The notes beneath the pieces were generated by a model, which was given only the letters and a program-made list of their open reading frames with translations, made no database searches and was not told the DNA's origin. A stretch of 5,875 nucleotides of DNA, from contig JAIRNU010000012.1 of assembly GCA_031257945.1 (NCBI GenBank), positions 1 through 5,875 on the forward strand. Direction: 5' to 3'. The position numbers and the translations under genes are program-made. This DNA is from Holosporales bacterium. GTDB lineage: Bacteria; Pseudomonadota; Alphaproteobacteria; BNTO01. Shown one piece after another: positions 1-5,581 of this stretch (the stretch's first letter is position 1; every line of letters starts with the position of its first letter).

Positions 1-118
1 ATTTGTCCGGATTTGCGGCCAATGTTTCCATTGCGTACCGGAAACGCTCCTCAACACGCGGGGAATTGAAGTTAATTCCGATAAATTCGTTTTCTATCCG
101 GAACTTTCCTTCGCTCAC
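1..118 (-). CDS. 5' part of an unidentified minus-strand gene, running off the left edge
   Basis: A minus-strand frame is open from a GTG at 118-116 to the window start and gives 39 complete codons, beginning MSEGKFRIENEFIGINF and continuing to ...AMETLAANPDK. I do not recognise the family. The start is chosen because an AGGTGG Shine-Dalgarno sequence (133-128) lies 9 nt upstream, and a good promoter (-35 CTGACC, -10 TACAAT, 17-nt spacer) lies just before that. The same AGGTGG-to-GTG arrangement starts the gene at 2547. The frame stays open upstream to a TAG at 188-190, but that stretch overlaps the promoter and has no well-placed start. The fragment is soluble-looking, mixed in charge and without a signal peptide. 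It is divergently transcribed from the amino acid transporter operon. Most of the gene lies outside the window, so its function cannot be judged. Confidence 0.6.
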   Translation of the reverse strand, partial: MSEGKFRIENEFIGINFNSPRVEERFRYAMETLAANPDK

Positions 119-127
119 GACAATGTA

Positions 128-133
128 CCACCT
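128..133 (-). promoter_or_regulatory. Ribosome-binding site AGGTGG of the left-edge gene
   Basis: AGGTGG on the minus strand lies 9 nt before the GTG at 118. It is what decides the start of this otherwise unrecognised gene, because the longer open frame upstream lacks a comparable site. Confidence 0.55.
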
Positions 134-148
134 CGCAAAAACAAATGC

Positions 149-177
149 ATTGTACACATTTTGTATGTTCGGGTCAG
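149..177 (-). promoter_or_regulatory. Sigma-70-type promoter for the left-edge minus-strand gene
   Basis: On the minus strand a CTGACC -35 box (177-172, 4 of 6 matches to TTGACA) and a TACAAT -10 box (154-149, 5 of 6 matches to TATAAT) are separated by exactly 17 nt. The predicted transcript would start near 142, giving a leader of about 24 nt that contains the AGGTGG ribosome-binding site. Promoter, binding site and start codon therefore agree in order and spacing. Confidence 0.5.
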
Positions 178-209
178 GCGCTTCTAACTAGATGCAAGAA
201 CTTTCCCCA

Positions 210-230
210 TGCTTGTTTCAAGTGCTTGTT
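210..230. repeat. Operator-like direct repeat in the divergent spacer
   Basis: TGCTTGTT occurs twice (210-217 and 223-230), separated by TCAAG. The arrangement also reads as CTTG-N3-CAAG-N2-CTTG, so each half-site can pair as an inverted repeat with its neighbour. It sits between the minus-strand promoter at 149-177 and the transporter operon, a natural place for a regulator that controls one or both genes. The function is inferred from position and symmetry only. Confidence 0.35.
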
Positions 231-321
231 CCTACCGATGAATACTGCGCATTTCAAAGGATAGCTGGATGTGTAGGGTGCTGAGCACAACAATCACCTA
301 TTTTTTCTTTGGGTTTTTGAA

Positions 322-357
322 TATACTCAACTTGGGTGTCGCACAAGTAATTATGAT
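322..357 (+). promoter_or_regulatory. Candidate promoter region of the amino acid ABC transporter operon
   Basis: Two -10-like hexamers precede the substrate-binding protein gene: TATACT (322-327) and TATGAT (352-357). Neither has a good -35 box at 17 nt. TTGGGT (332-337) is only 14 nt from TATGAT. Use of TATGAT would start transcription about at the ATG, giving a nearly leaderless mRNA. That would fit the absence of a clear Shine-Dalgarno sequence before 364. A T-rich tract at 301-318 could help polymerase binding. Which box is used cannot be decided from the sequence. Confidence 0.3.
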
Positions 358-363
358 GATACG

Positions 364-1107
364 ATGACCATGGCAGCGGAATTATACATAAAATTGTACA
401 TATGTGTGCTACTTAGCGCAGTGTTATTCGTGCTATCTGGATGCAAAAACAGTACCAACCAAAATGCGCTAAAGTTCGCGGTTTGCGCGGATTACCCGCC
501 GTTTGAATACTACGAAAACGGAAAGATTGTTGGGTTTGACGCGGATTTGGCAAACGCTATCGCCGAAAAGTTAGGCAAAAAGGCGGTGCTTGAGGATATG
601 CAGCTTCCCGCCATACTAGCTTCTGTACATAACGGCCTCTCTGACGCTGCGATTTCTGCACTAGCCGCTACCAAAGAACGGGCTAACAATTATGATTTTT
701 CTACGAGTTACTATGAGGAAAGCTTTTCCGCAGTGTATAAGGAGAACCACCCAGTAGCAACTCTGTCGCAGCTCTCTGAAGCGAAAGTAGTATGCCAATT
801 GGGAAGTAGTATGGAAATATGGCTAAAAAGTAATAATATTCCACACAACACTATAGACAATAATAACCAAGCGATAGAGTCCTTAAAGGCGGGACATGTC
901 GATTGCGTATTTATGGATGAAATACAGGCAAGGGCGTTTTGCAAGAACAATCCTGGTTTGCAAAATTCACATATCGCAAAATCAGGGGATGGCTATTCCA
1001 TTCTCGTGAAGAAAGGCTCTTCGTTAAAAAAAGATATAGACGGCGCGTTAAAAGAATTAGAAGCCGACGGAACAATAGAAAAATTGAAGAAAAAGTATTT
1101 GGAGTAG
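364..1107 (+). CDS. Amino acid ABC transporter substrate-binding lipoprotein (SBP_bac_3 family)
   Basis: This protein captures a polar amino acid outside the inner membrane and delivers it to the permease encoded next. The 247-residue product has a lipoprotein signal: one Lys (K10), a hydrophobic stretch at about 11-25 and lipobox LSGC, with Cys27 as the lipidated residue. The family-3 binding fold runs from about residue 36 to the end. It includes DYPPFEY (43-49), GFDADLA (57-63), the ligand-contact pattern TKERA (103-107, with T103 and R106) and VFMDE (182-186), whose D185 normally holds the ligand amino group. Family members are typically about 230-280 residues, so it is complete. The start is uncertain, as ATG 364 and ATG 370 are both possible and neither has a good Shine-Dalgarno sequence. 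Lipidation is more usual in Gram-positive versions. The exact substrate (for example glutamine, arginine or cystine) cannot be read from the sequence. It is the first gene of the operon. Confidence 0.92.
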   Translation: MTMAAELYIKLYICVLLSAVLFVLSGCKNSTNQNALKFAVCADYPPFEYYENGKIVGFDADLANAIAEKLGKKAVLEDMQLPAILASVHNGLSDAAISALAATKERANNYDFSTSYYEESFSAVYKENHPVATLSQLSEAKVVCQLGSSMEIWLKSNNIPHNTIDNNNQAIESLKAGHVDCVFMDEIQARAFCKNNPGLQNSHIAKSGDGYSILVKKGSSLKKDIDGALKELEADGTIEKLKKKYLE

Positions 1108-1128
1108 TGTAGAGCGATCCTAGAGATC

Positions 1129-1135
1129 AAAGGAG
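1129..1135 (+). promoter_or_regulatory. Ribosome-binding site of the permease gene
   Basis: AAAGGAG ends 9 nt before the ATG at 1145 and confirms that start. A second GAGGAG (1138-1143) is only 1 nt from the ATG, which is too close to be the main site. Both lie in the 37-nt spacer after the substrate-binding protein stop codon. Confidence 0.6.
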
Positions 1136-1144
1136 TAGAGGAGT

Positions 1145-1795
1145 ATGGAAAGACTTCTTGCCAGTTTTTTACAAATAGGAGCCGGTGCAATTGTTACTTT
1201 GCAAATGCTTCTTGGCGGGATTTTAATTAGTTCCAGTATCGGCACATTACTTTCGGTTATTAGGTTCAGCAAAAGTAAACTGTGCACATTTATCATTGAT
1301 AGATTTGTTTCGATTATAAGGGGGACACCGCTAATCCTGCAACTCAGCCTGATATATTTTTCAGTTCCAGGGATATTAGGGGTGAAGCTAAGCGTACTAT
1401 CCGCTGGGGTTGTGGCCTTTGGTATCAATAGTTCTGCGTATTTTGCAGAAATATTGCGCTCTGGGATAGAAAGCCTTCCTAAAGGGCAATTTGAAGCGGC
1501 AAAAACCCTGGGGATCCCGAGGTTTTATATGTGGAAAGACATCATAATGCCGCAAGTTTTTATAAATATCTTTCCAGCGATTATTAATGAGATAATCGCC
1601 CTATTAAAGGAGACAGCCATGATATCCGTTATTGGTGGAATGGATATTATGCGGAGTTCCCAAACTATAGCCGCAGAACAATATGAGTATTTCGTACCAC
1701 TATGCATGGCAGGTGCGTACTACTACTCTCTAGTCGTTTTTATTGAGTTTATTGGTAGAAAAATGGAGAACAAAATGGCGTATGCTAAAGGTTAA
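1145..1795 (+). CDS. Amino acid ABC transporter permease (HisM/GlnP type)
   Basis: This is the inner-membrane channel subunit of the importer. The 216-residue protein is the normal size for polar amino acid permeases. It starts with a long hydrophobic segment (about 11-40) and carries the family signature RGTPLILQL (59-67). Further hydrophobic segments lie at about 67-79, 82-104 and 183-203. The cytoplasmic EAA loop, which docks on the ATPase, begins QFEAAKTLGIPRF at about 115-127 and is followed by the conserved stretch ending LLKETAMISVIG. Only one permease gene is present, so the transporter probably uses a homodimer. The gene follows the binding protein by 37 nt and overlaps the ATPase gene by 14 nt, which indicates co-transcription and probable translational coupling. 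Confidence 0.94.
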   Translation: MERLLASFLQIGAGAIVTLQMLLGGILISSSIGTLLSVIRFSKSKLCTFIIDRFVSIIRGTPLILQLSLIYFSVPGILGVKLSVLSAGVVAFGINSSAYFAEILRSGIESLPKGQFEAAKTLGIPRFYMWKDIIMPQVFINIFPAIINEIIALLKETAMISVIGGMDIMRSSQTIAAEQYEYFVPLCMAGAYYYSLVVFIEFIGRKMENKMAYAKG

Positions 1796-2450
1796 CAGCG
1801 TTTACAAATCATTTCATCACATCTGCATATTGAATGGCATTTCGCTTGGTATATCTAAATCGGAGATTTTAGGGCTAGCAGGGCCGTCTGGCAGTGGGAA
1901 GTCAACGTTGCTACGGTGTATGCAGGGCCTAGAGAAACCGGACGGTGGATTTATAGAGCGTAATGGAAAGACTGGGTTTATGTTTCAAGATTTCCAGCTT
2001 TTTGCGCATATGACTGTGATGCAAAATCTATTATACGCGCCAAGTGTTGCGCCAGGGGCGTTAAGAGAAAAGAAAGAAGAATATGAGAAAAGGGCAGTAA
2101 CCATCCTGGAAAATCTTGGCATCGCGTCTAAAAGCGAAGTCTATCCAAAATCTTTGTCTGGGGGTCAAAAGCAGCGCGTCGCCCTTGCGAGGAGCCTAAT
2201 GGTAAAGCCGGATATACTGCTTTGCGATGAGCCAACATCCGGACTAGACGTCGCTACAACCATGGATGTCGTTGCCTTGCTTAAATCTGTTTGTGAAACT
2301 GGGGTGACCATGGTGATTGCCTCGCACGACCTCGATTTTCTAACAAAAATATCTAACAGAATTGTTTTGCTAAAAGAGGGGAGAATCGTTATCAACATAG
2401 AAGTGCCAAAATTTGATGATCCTGTAGCGTTTTTGAAAGAATACTATTAG
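1782..2450 (+). CDS. Amino acid ABC transporter ATP-binding protein (HisP/GlnQ type)
   Basis: This ATPase subunit powers import through the permease. With the start at ATG 1782 it has 222 residues, slightly shorter than the usual 240 or so. All nucleotide-binding motifs are present: Walker A GPSGSGKST (34-42), Q-loop Gln69 in GFMFQDF, signature LSGGQ (125-129), Walker B ILLCDE (145-150) with catalytic Glu150, D-loop SGLD (153-156) and switch His182 in ASHD. A frame extension back to TTG 1743 exists but lies inside the permease gene. ATG 1782 gives the expected N-terminus (LKVNSVYKSF) and overlaps the permease by 14 nt. A GGAG at 1765-1768 is 13 nt upstream, which is rather far, so coupling to permease translation is likely. 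I see no clear hairpin terminator in the 96 nt after the stop, so the operon's end is not marked. Confidence 0.95.
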   Translation: MLKVNSVYKSFHHICILNGISLGISKSEILGLAGPSGSGKSTLLRCMQGLEKPDGGFIERNGKTGFMFQDFQLFAHMTVMQNLLYAPSVAPGALREKKEEYEKRAVTILENLGIASKSEVYPKSLSGGQKQRVALARSLMVKPDILLCDEPTSGLDVATTMDVVALLKSVCETGVTMVIASHDLDFLTKISNRIVLLKEGRIVINIEVPKFDDPVAFLKEYY

Positions 2451-2536
2451 GTCTAAAAATGGCTTACGTTGATGTGGCGAAGTTGTGGCTAGATTCGAGG
2501 AAGTAGAAGTAGTGTTGTTGTAAGTTTTAGTTTTTT

Positions 2537-2543
2537 AGGTGGG
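2537..2543 (+). promoter_or_regulatory. Ribosome-binding site before the GTG of the exported repeat protein
   Basis: AGGTGGG ends 3 nt before the GTG at 2547, with its AGG core 7 nt from the start. It supports a GTG start for a gene whose N-terminus could otherwise be doubted. The rest of the spacer (2451-2536) is GT- and T-rich and shows no convincing promoter or terminator. Confidence 0.55.
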
Positions 2544-2546
2544 ATT

Positions 2547-4031
2547 GTGAAGGTTATATTAAATATATTATGGGTGTGTTGTGTCGCTGCATCTTTTTCC
2601 GCGGCGTCTGAGGCCGACAGGAGAGACGATGTTGTCGTTGTTGACGGGGCCAGGGCAAGGAGTAATACACTGATGGCACGGACTCTGTATGCGATTCGTT
2701 CACTATCGGCGTTTCGTCGGGATGGTATTCCAGTTGATACGACAGTGGATGAGTTCGTTTGTAGGGTGTCTGACTTACTTAAAGCATTTTGGGACGCGCC
2801 AAACAACGCGTGGAGCATTCTCGTTGCCCCTACTGTGACCGTATTACAAGAAATGTGGACATGGAATTTTTCTGGAACAGATGGATCTCTAAGAAAGGTG
2901 GATAAACTAAATTATGGAGGCAACTTCTGCTTGCACCAATTTGCGAGTCGCTGCCCTGACGCAACAACAGCAAGTTTGGTATTAGTTTCGCCGTTGCTTG
3001 GTCCCGGAGGTGTAAGTTCAGTGGAAATGACGCAGGGATGGGAAAACCAGATAATTCCCGATCTAAGCAACCCAGCTGATCTGCAAATTCTGTTGGCACA
3101 AAATGTTACTGTGACCTTTGCATATAGCTTAGAAGGACAGAACCGCGTTACAGACTCCTTCGGCAATCTATGCGATGCATACATCATTGCGAGCAACCGT
3201 CTTGATGGCTCCTATCGCGCTGTTGTTCGCCATGGAAAAATAATGGGGCTAGCACTTGCGTATAAATTGCCTGAAGCCGCTTCTGCCTATCAACTGGTGT
3301 TCGTTCGTCCAACGAGCTGGACTCCTGAATTTAGGGGGATGTGTCATGTTGACAAAGAAGACGTGACTCTCGTGGATCTTCCGGTCATGCAGCAACAGAG
3401 GTTAGAGATTTCACCAGGAATAACAGCTTCGGTAGCACTTCAAGACCATCCCGAAGTTCCACTTCCAGCTCGTGATGCAACGGTTGAGGCATTTGTTGGA
3501 GCGTCACTGGGTTATTTCCAAAAGTTTCGCGCTGACCCACAAGTGTTGTCCACAATGTTAAGCACAGAAAGTTTTTCCGAAAGACCGCTCCATCTAACAC
3601 TAAGTCCGAGGCGTGGTGATGAAAAATTATGCTGTCGTCACCAATTTACCGTTGCCCTTCCGCAAGTGGTGGAGAGTCTAACAGCGTCGTTATCTAACGG
3701 AAATATGCGTTTGGTGGAGGTGAGGCACGAATGGGGAAGACTAGCCCCCCTGCATAAGGTTACTGTAACATTTGAATGTACATCAACATTCATGTACGAC
3801 GCTAATGTCGTAGACACTGCGGTTGCCGATGTTTGCTACCATCCAGTCCAGTTCGCGTTTACGTATCAATTGCATCAGGACGAGCCTCAATATTCCCCAG
3901 AATCAATGCGCTTAATTGGTGGGGCTCACACAAGTGTGGGAAAACGCACAATTATTCAGGACCAAGAAACTTTCTTTGTGGATCTTACCGACTCGGATGC
4001 GCTGTCGCCGTCATCGCCGTCGCCGCCGTAG
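2547..4031 (+). CDS. Exported protein of unknown function with two tandem homologous domains
   Basis: I do not recognise this 494-residue protein. Residues 1-20 form a Sec-type signal peptide (K2, a hydrophobic core at 3-18 and small residues SFSAAS), so it is likely periplasmic, at the surface or secreted. The rest contains two diverged copies of one domain, with landmarks in the same order. Copy 1 (about 63-278) has DTTVDEFV (64-71), CLHQF (128-132), SSVEM (157-161), VTVTF (187-191), Cys209, LALAYKL (235-241) and TLVDL (274-278). Copy 2 (about 309-480) has DATVEAFV (310-317), CRHQF (363-367), RLVEV (388-392), VTVTF (405-409), Cys430, FAFTYQL (436-442) and FFVDL (476-480). Alternating hydrophobic residues suggest beta-rich domains. 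C128/C209 and C363/C430 correspond and could form one disulfide in each copy. The protein ends in a Ser/Pro tail. It starts at GTG with AGGTGGG upstream and lies 96 nt after the ABC operon. There is no transmembrane segment after the signal. Confidence 0.85.
   Translation: MKVILNILWVCCVAASFSAASEADRRDDVVVVDGARARSNTLMARTLYAIRSLSAFRRDGIPVDTTVDEFVCRVSDLLKAFWDAPNNAWSILVAPTVTVLQEMWTWNFSGTDGSLRKVDKLNYGGNFCLHQFASRCPDATTASLVLVSPLLGPGGVSSVEMTQGWENQIIPDLSNPADLQILLAQNVTVTFAYSLEGQNRVTDSFGNLCDAYIIASNRLDGSYRAVVRHGKIMGLALAYKLPEAASAYQLVFVRPTSWTPEFRGMCHVDKEDVTLVDLPVMQQQRLEISPGITASVALQDHPEVPLPARDATVEAFVGASLGYFQKFRADPQVLSTMLSTESFSERPLHLTLSPRRGDEKLCCRHQFTVALPQVVESLTASLSNGNMRLVEVRHEWGRLAPLHKVTVTFECTSTFMYDANVVDTAVADVCYHPVQFAFTYQLHQDEPQYSPESMRLIGGAHTSVGKRTIIQDQETFFVDLTDSDALSPSSPSPP
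4005..4025 (+). repeat. TCGCCG short repeat encoding the Ser/Pro tail
   Basis: TCGCCG occurs at 4005-4010, 4014-4019 and 4020-4025, and CCG follows directly before the TAG stop. It encodes the C-terminal SPSSPSPP of the exported protein. The GC-rich tract differs sharply from the surrounding sequence. Units of 6 or 9 bp keep the frame, so slippage would change tail length without breaking the gene. Confidence 0.6.
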
Positions 4032-4193
4032 CCATTTGATTTGTTAAGAGGCCAATTATTCGGGTTTACATCGTTCCTCCTTTCGTTTCAAGTCACATGG
4101 CTCCCGCACAAAAAAAGAGAAATTGTGATGGAAATGTGCAATTATCCGACTGGTTGGTTCCCTTTGAAAGTATTGCGAGGCGGTAGCAGCGTA

Positions 4194-5399
4194 ATGATAG
4201 TAGTAAAATTCGGCGGGAGTTCTGTTTCTAATATCACAAAAATCCACAGAGCCGCCTCGATTGTTGCCGATAAATACCTTTCTGTTAATGAGAAAGTGAT
4301 AGTTGTAGTTTCCGCTATGTCTGGAGTCACTGATACCCTTAACGATTACTTACTAGAGATAGCCCCTAACCAAAAAAGTTCGGAAAGCGACGTTGTACTG
4401 TCCGCTGGGGAGCAAGTCACAACAGCCCTCATGGCAATTGCCTTGGAAAAAATGGGGTATCGCGCACGATCGTTCCTAGGGTGGCAAATCCCAATTATTA
4501 CTAATGAGCATTTTTGTAATGCTCGTATTATTAACATTTCGCTAGGTAATATTTACAATTGTTTCGACAGTAATGTCGTCCCGATTGTTTCTGGCTTCCA
4601 GGGGATTACTGAAAATGCGCAAATCACAACACTTGGGCGCGGGGGGAGCGACACAACGGCGGTTGCGTTCGCCGCAGCGACTAATGCGGAAAGGTGCGAT
4701 ATTTATACCGATGTAGATGGGGTGTATACGGCTGATCCCAAGATCGTCCCCCTAGCGAAAAAAATTGATACAATATCGCTGGATGAAATTTTCGAATTAT
4801 CTTTTTGTGGGGCAAAAGTATTGCAGCATAGGTCTGTAGAATTAGCTATGAAATACCACGTAAAAGTAAGAGTATTATCTACATTTGGTGTTGGGTACGG
4901 GACAGATATAGTTGAGGACAGTATGGAAGGGTTGTTAATTACAGGGATCGCAAGTAAAACTGGCATAGTTCACTTTAGCGTAGTTAGCGGCGCGCGTGGC
5001 ATTGCGCTGGAAGTGATGGCCGCGCTGTCTGCATCTAATGTTTCTATCGATTGGTTGGATATCACGAAATTCGGAGGGAAGCATTATCTATCCTTGTTGG
5101 TGGAGTATGCCGACAAGGATGAAATAGAGGAAAAATGCCAAAGCCTTGTTCGCGCGCAAAAAATTACTCACTTTTCTACGGACTGCGACGTGGCGCGCAT
5201 AGCGATCGTTGGAGTTGGGATTGGGGCGCATTACGACGTTATACACAAGATACTTGATCTTTTAGCAAGGAATAATGTTACTGTGTTATCAACGGTTATT
5301 TCCCCGCTTAGTATAAGAATTTTAACGACAAAACAGCATATTGCAGTTGCAACAGTTATGCTGCACGCCGAACTTGGACTAAATGCTGAAATTTCGTAG
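4194..5399 (+). CDS. lysC: Aspartokinase (aspartate kinase)
   Basis: It phosphorylates L-aspartate with ATP to aspartyl-4-phosphate, the entry to diaminopimelate, lysine, threonine and methionine synthesis, in the cytoplasm. The 401-residue length matches monofunctional aspartokinases (about 400-410). Catalytic-domain motifs are intact: KFGGSSV (5-11), SAMSGVTDTL (40-49), LSAGEQ (69-74), SGFQGIT (133-139), GRGGSDTTA (148-156) and YTDVDGVYTADP (171-182). Two ACT-type regulatory repeats follow, at about 250-310 and 335-395. ATG 4194 is chosen because the first strand MIVVKFGGSS begins there. A GAGG lies 13 nt upstream, which is a weak site. The frame is open back to 4041, and ATG 4128 would add 22 residues that do not look like the family. 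The regulatory repeats depart from the usual pattern (STVISPLSIRIL where families have STSEI-type residues). The gene stands alone, 162 nt after the exported-protein gene. Confidence 0.95.
   Translation: MIVVKFGGSSVSNITKIHRAASIVADKYLSVNEKVIVVVSAMSGVTDTLNDYLLEIAPNQKSSESDVVLSAGEQVTTALMAIALEKMGYRARSFLGWQIPIITNEHFCNARIINISLGNIYNCFDSNVVPIVSGFQGITENAQITTLGRGGSDTTAVAFAAATNAERCDIYTDVDGVYTADPKIVPLAKKIDTISLDEIFELSFCGAKVLQHRSVELAMKYHVKVRVLSTFGVGYGTDIVEDSMEGLLITGIASKTGIVHFSVVSGARGIALEVMAALSASNVSIDWLDITKFGGKHYLSLLVEYADKDEIEEKCQSLVRAQKITHFSTDCDVARIAIVGVGIGAHYDVIHKILDLLARNNVTVLSTVISPLSIRILTTKQHIAVATVMLHAELGLNAEIS
4923..5399 (+). CDS. Possible internally initiated aspartokinase beta subunit
   Basis: Codon 244 of lysC is an ATG preceded by GAGGA (4914-4918) at a 4-nt spacing, a better ribosome-binding site than the one before the full-length start. 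Translation from here would give a 158-residue protein starting MEGLLITGIAS that contains only the two ACT regulatory repeats. In Corynebacterium glutamicum and Bacillus subtilis the aspartokinase beta subunit arises in just this way, at a closely matching place in the protein. That this happens here is inference from position and signal. Confidence 0.45.
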   Translation: MEGLLITGIASKTGIVHFSVVSGARGIALEVMAALSASNVSIDWLDITKFGGKHYLSLLVEYADKDEIEEKCQSLVRAQKITHFSTDCDVARIAIVGVGIGAHYDVIHKILDLLARNNVTVLSTVISPLSIRILTTKQHIAVATVMLHAELGLNAEIS

Positions 5400-5493
5400 A
5401 GGATGGGGTGTCCGGTGAATAAACGGAAAGTGAAATAGTCCCCCCCTTAAGTTTATGCACAAGCTATTCTGGGTTGTAGAGTTATACAAGAAT

Positions 5494-5505
5494 TTACAGC
5501 TGTAA
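5494..5505. repeat. Perfect 12-bp palindrome TTACAGCTGTAA
   Basis: The two 6-bp halves are exact reverse complements with no spacer. That makes it a dimeric regulator operator candidate rather than a hairpin, since there is no loop. It sits 46 nt upstream of a TATAAT hexamer (5551-5556). Confidence 0.5.
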
Positions 5506-5546
5506 CCAGTAGAAATTCAGCACTATTTCCACAAGAAAGAAAAGAT

Positions 5547-5566
5547 AATGTATAATCAATGTATAA
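5547..5566 (+). repeat. Tandem AATGTATAA repeat containing a -10-like TATAAT
   Basis: AATGTATAA occurs at 5547-5555 and 5558-5566 (11-bp period, 2-bp spacer). The first copy runs into a perfect TATAAT (5551-5556). No good -35 box lies 16-18 nt upstream, and there is no evident plus-strand gene within the window to be driven, so a promoter here is only possible. Confidence 0.35.
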
Positions 5567-5581
5567 GCCTCAATTTATTAC

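Larger units (their letters stand above)
5400..5581. other. Non-coding spacer after lysC, with no clear terminator
   Basis: This spacer lies between lysC and the minus-strand open frame that ends at 5582. I see no strong stem followed by a T-run for either strand. It contains a run of seven C (5440-5446), a DnaA-box-like TTATGCACA (5453-5461), a perfect 12-bp palindrome (5494-5505) and a tandem AT-rich 9-bp repeat (5547-5566). No tRNA or other RNA gene is apparent. Confidence 0.5.

Noticed and set aside
3..191. Plus-strand TTG-started 62-codon open frame
   Set aside because: It has no ribosome-binding site and overlaps a minus-strand frame that has promoter, AGGTGG and GTG in order, so it is taken as a shadow.
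278..288. GTGCTGAGCAC inverted repeat followed by a T-run as a terminator
   Set aside because: The arms leave only a one-base loop and the T-run at 301 is 12 nt away. No gene ends here on the plus strand.
1116..1128. GATC-N5-GATC hairpin between binding protein and permease genes
   Set aside because: A 4-bp stem without a T-run is too weak to terminate, and the genes clearly belong to one operon.
1743..1781. Longer ATPase beginning at TTG 1743
   Set aside because: The extra 13 residues are translated from the permease's coding sequence in another frame and do not resemble the family N-terminus. ATG 1782 does.
2459..2506. 15-codon ATG frame after the ATPase gene
   Set aside because: It is too short, has no ribosome-binding site and shows no other sign of coding.
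3833..4039. 68-codon plus-strand frame inside the exported-protein gene
   Set aside because: It lies within a convincing longer coding sequence and ends in repetitive AVAVIAVAAVAI from the TCGCCG repeat read out of frame.
4041..4193. 51-residue N-terminal extension of aspartokinase
   Set aside because: Aspartokinases begin directly with the IVVKFGGSS strand and the 401-residue form has normal length. The extension's RGGSSV resembles KFGGSSV only by chance or a very small duplication.
4032..4193. Lysine riboswitch or attenuator before lysC
   Set aside because: The 162-nt spacer is shorter than a typical lysine riboswitch, shows no complex stem set or terminator T-run, and has no Lys-rich leader peptide.
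5403..5446. GGGG pairing with the C7 run as a lysC terminator
   Set aside because: The loop would exceed 30 nt and no T-run follows, so it is not a credible intrinsic terminator.
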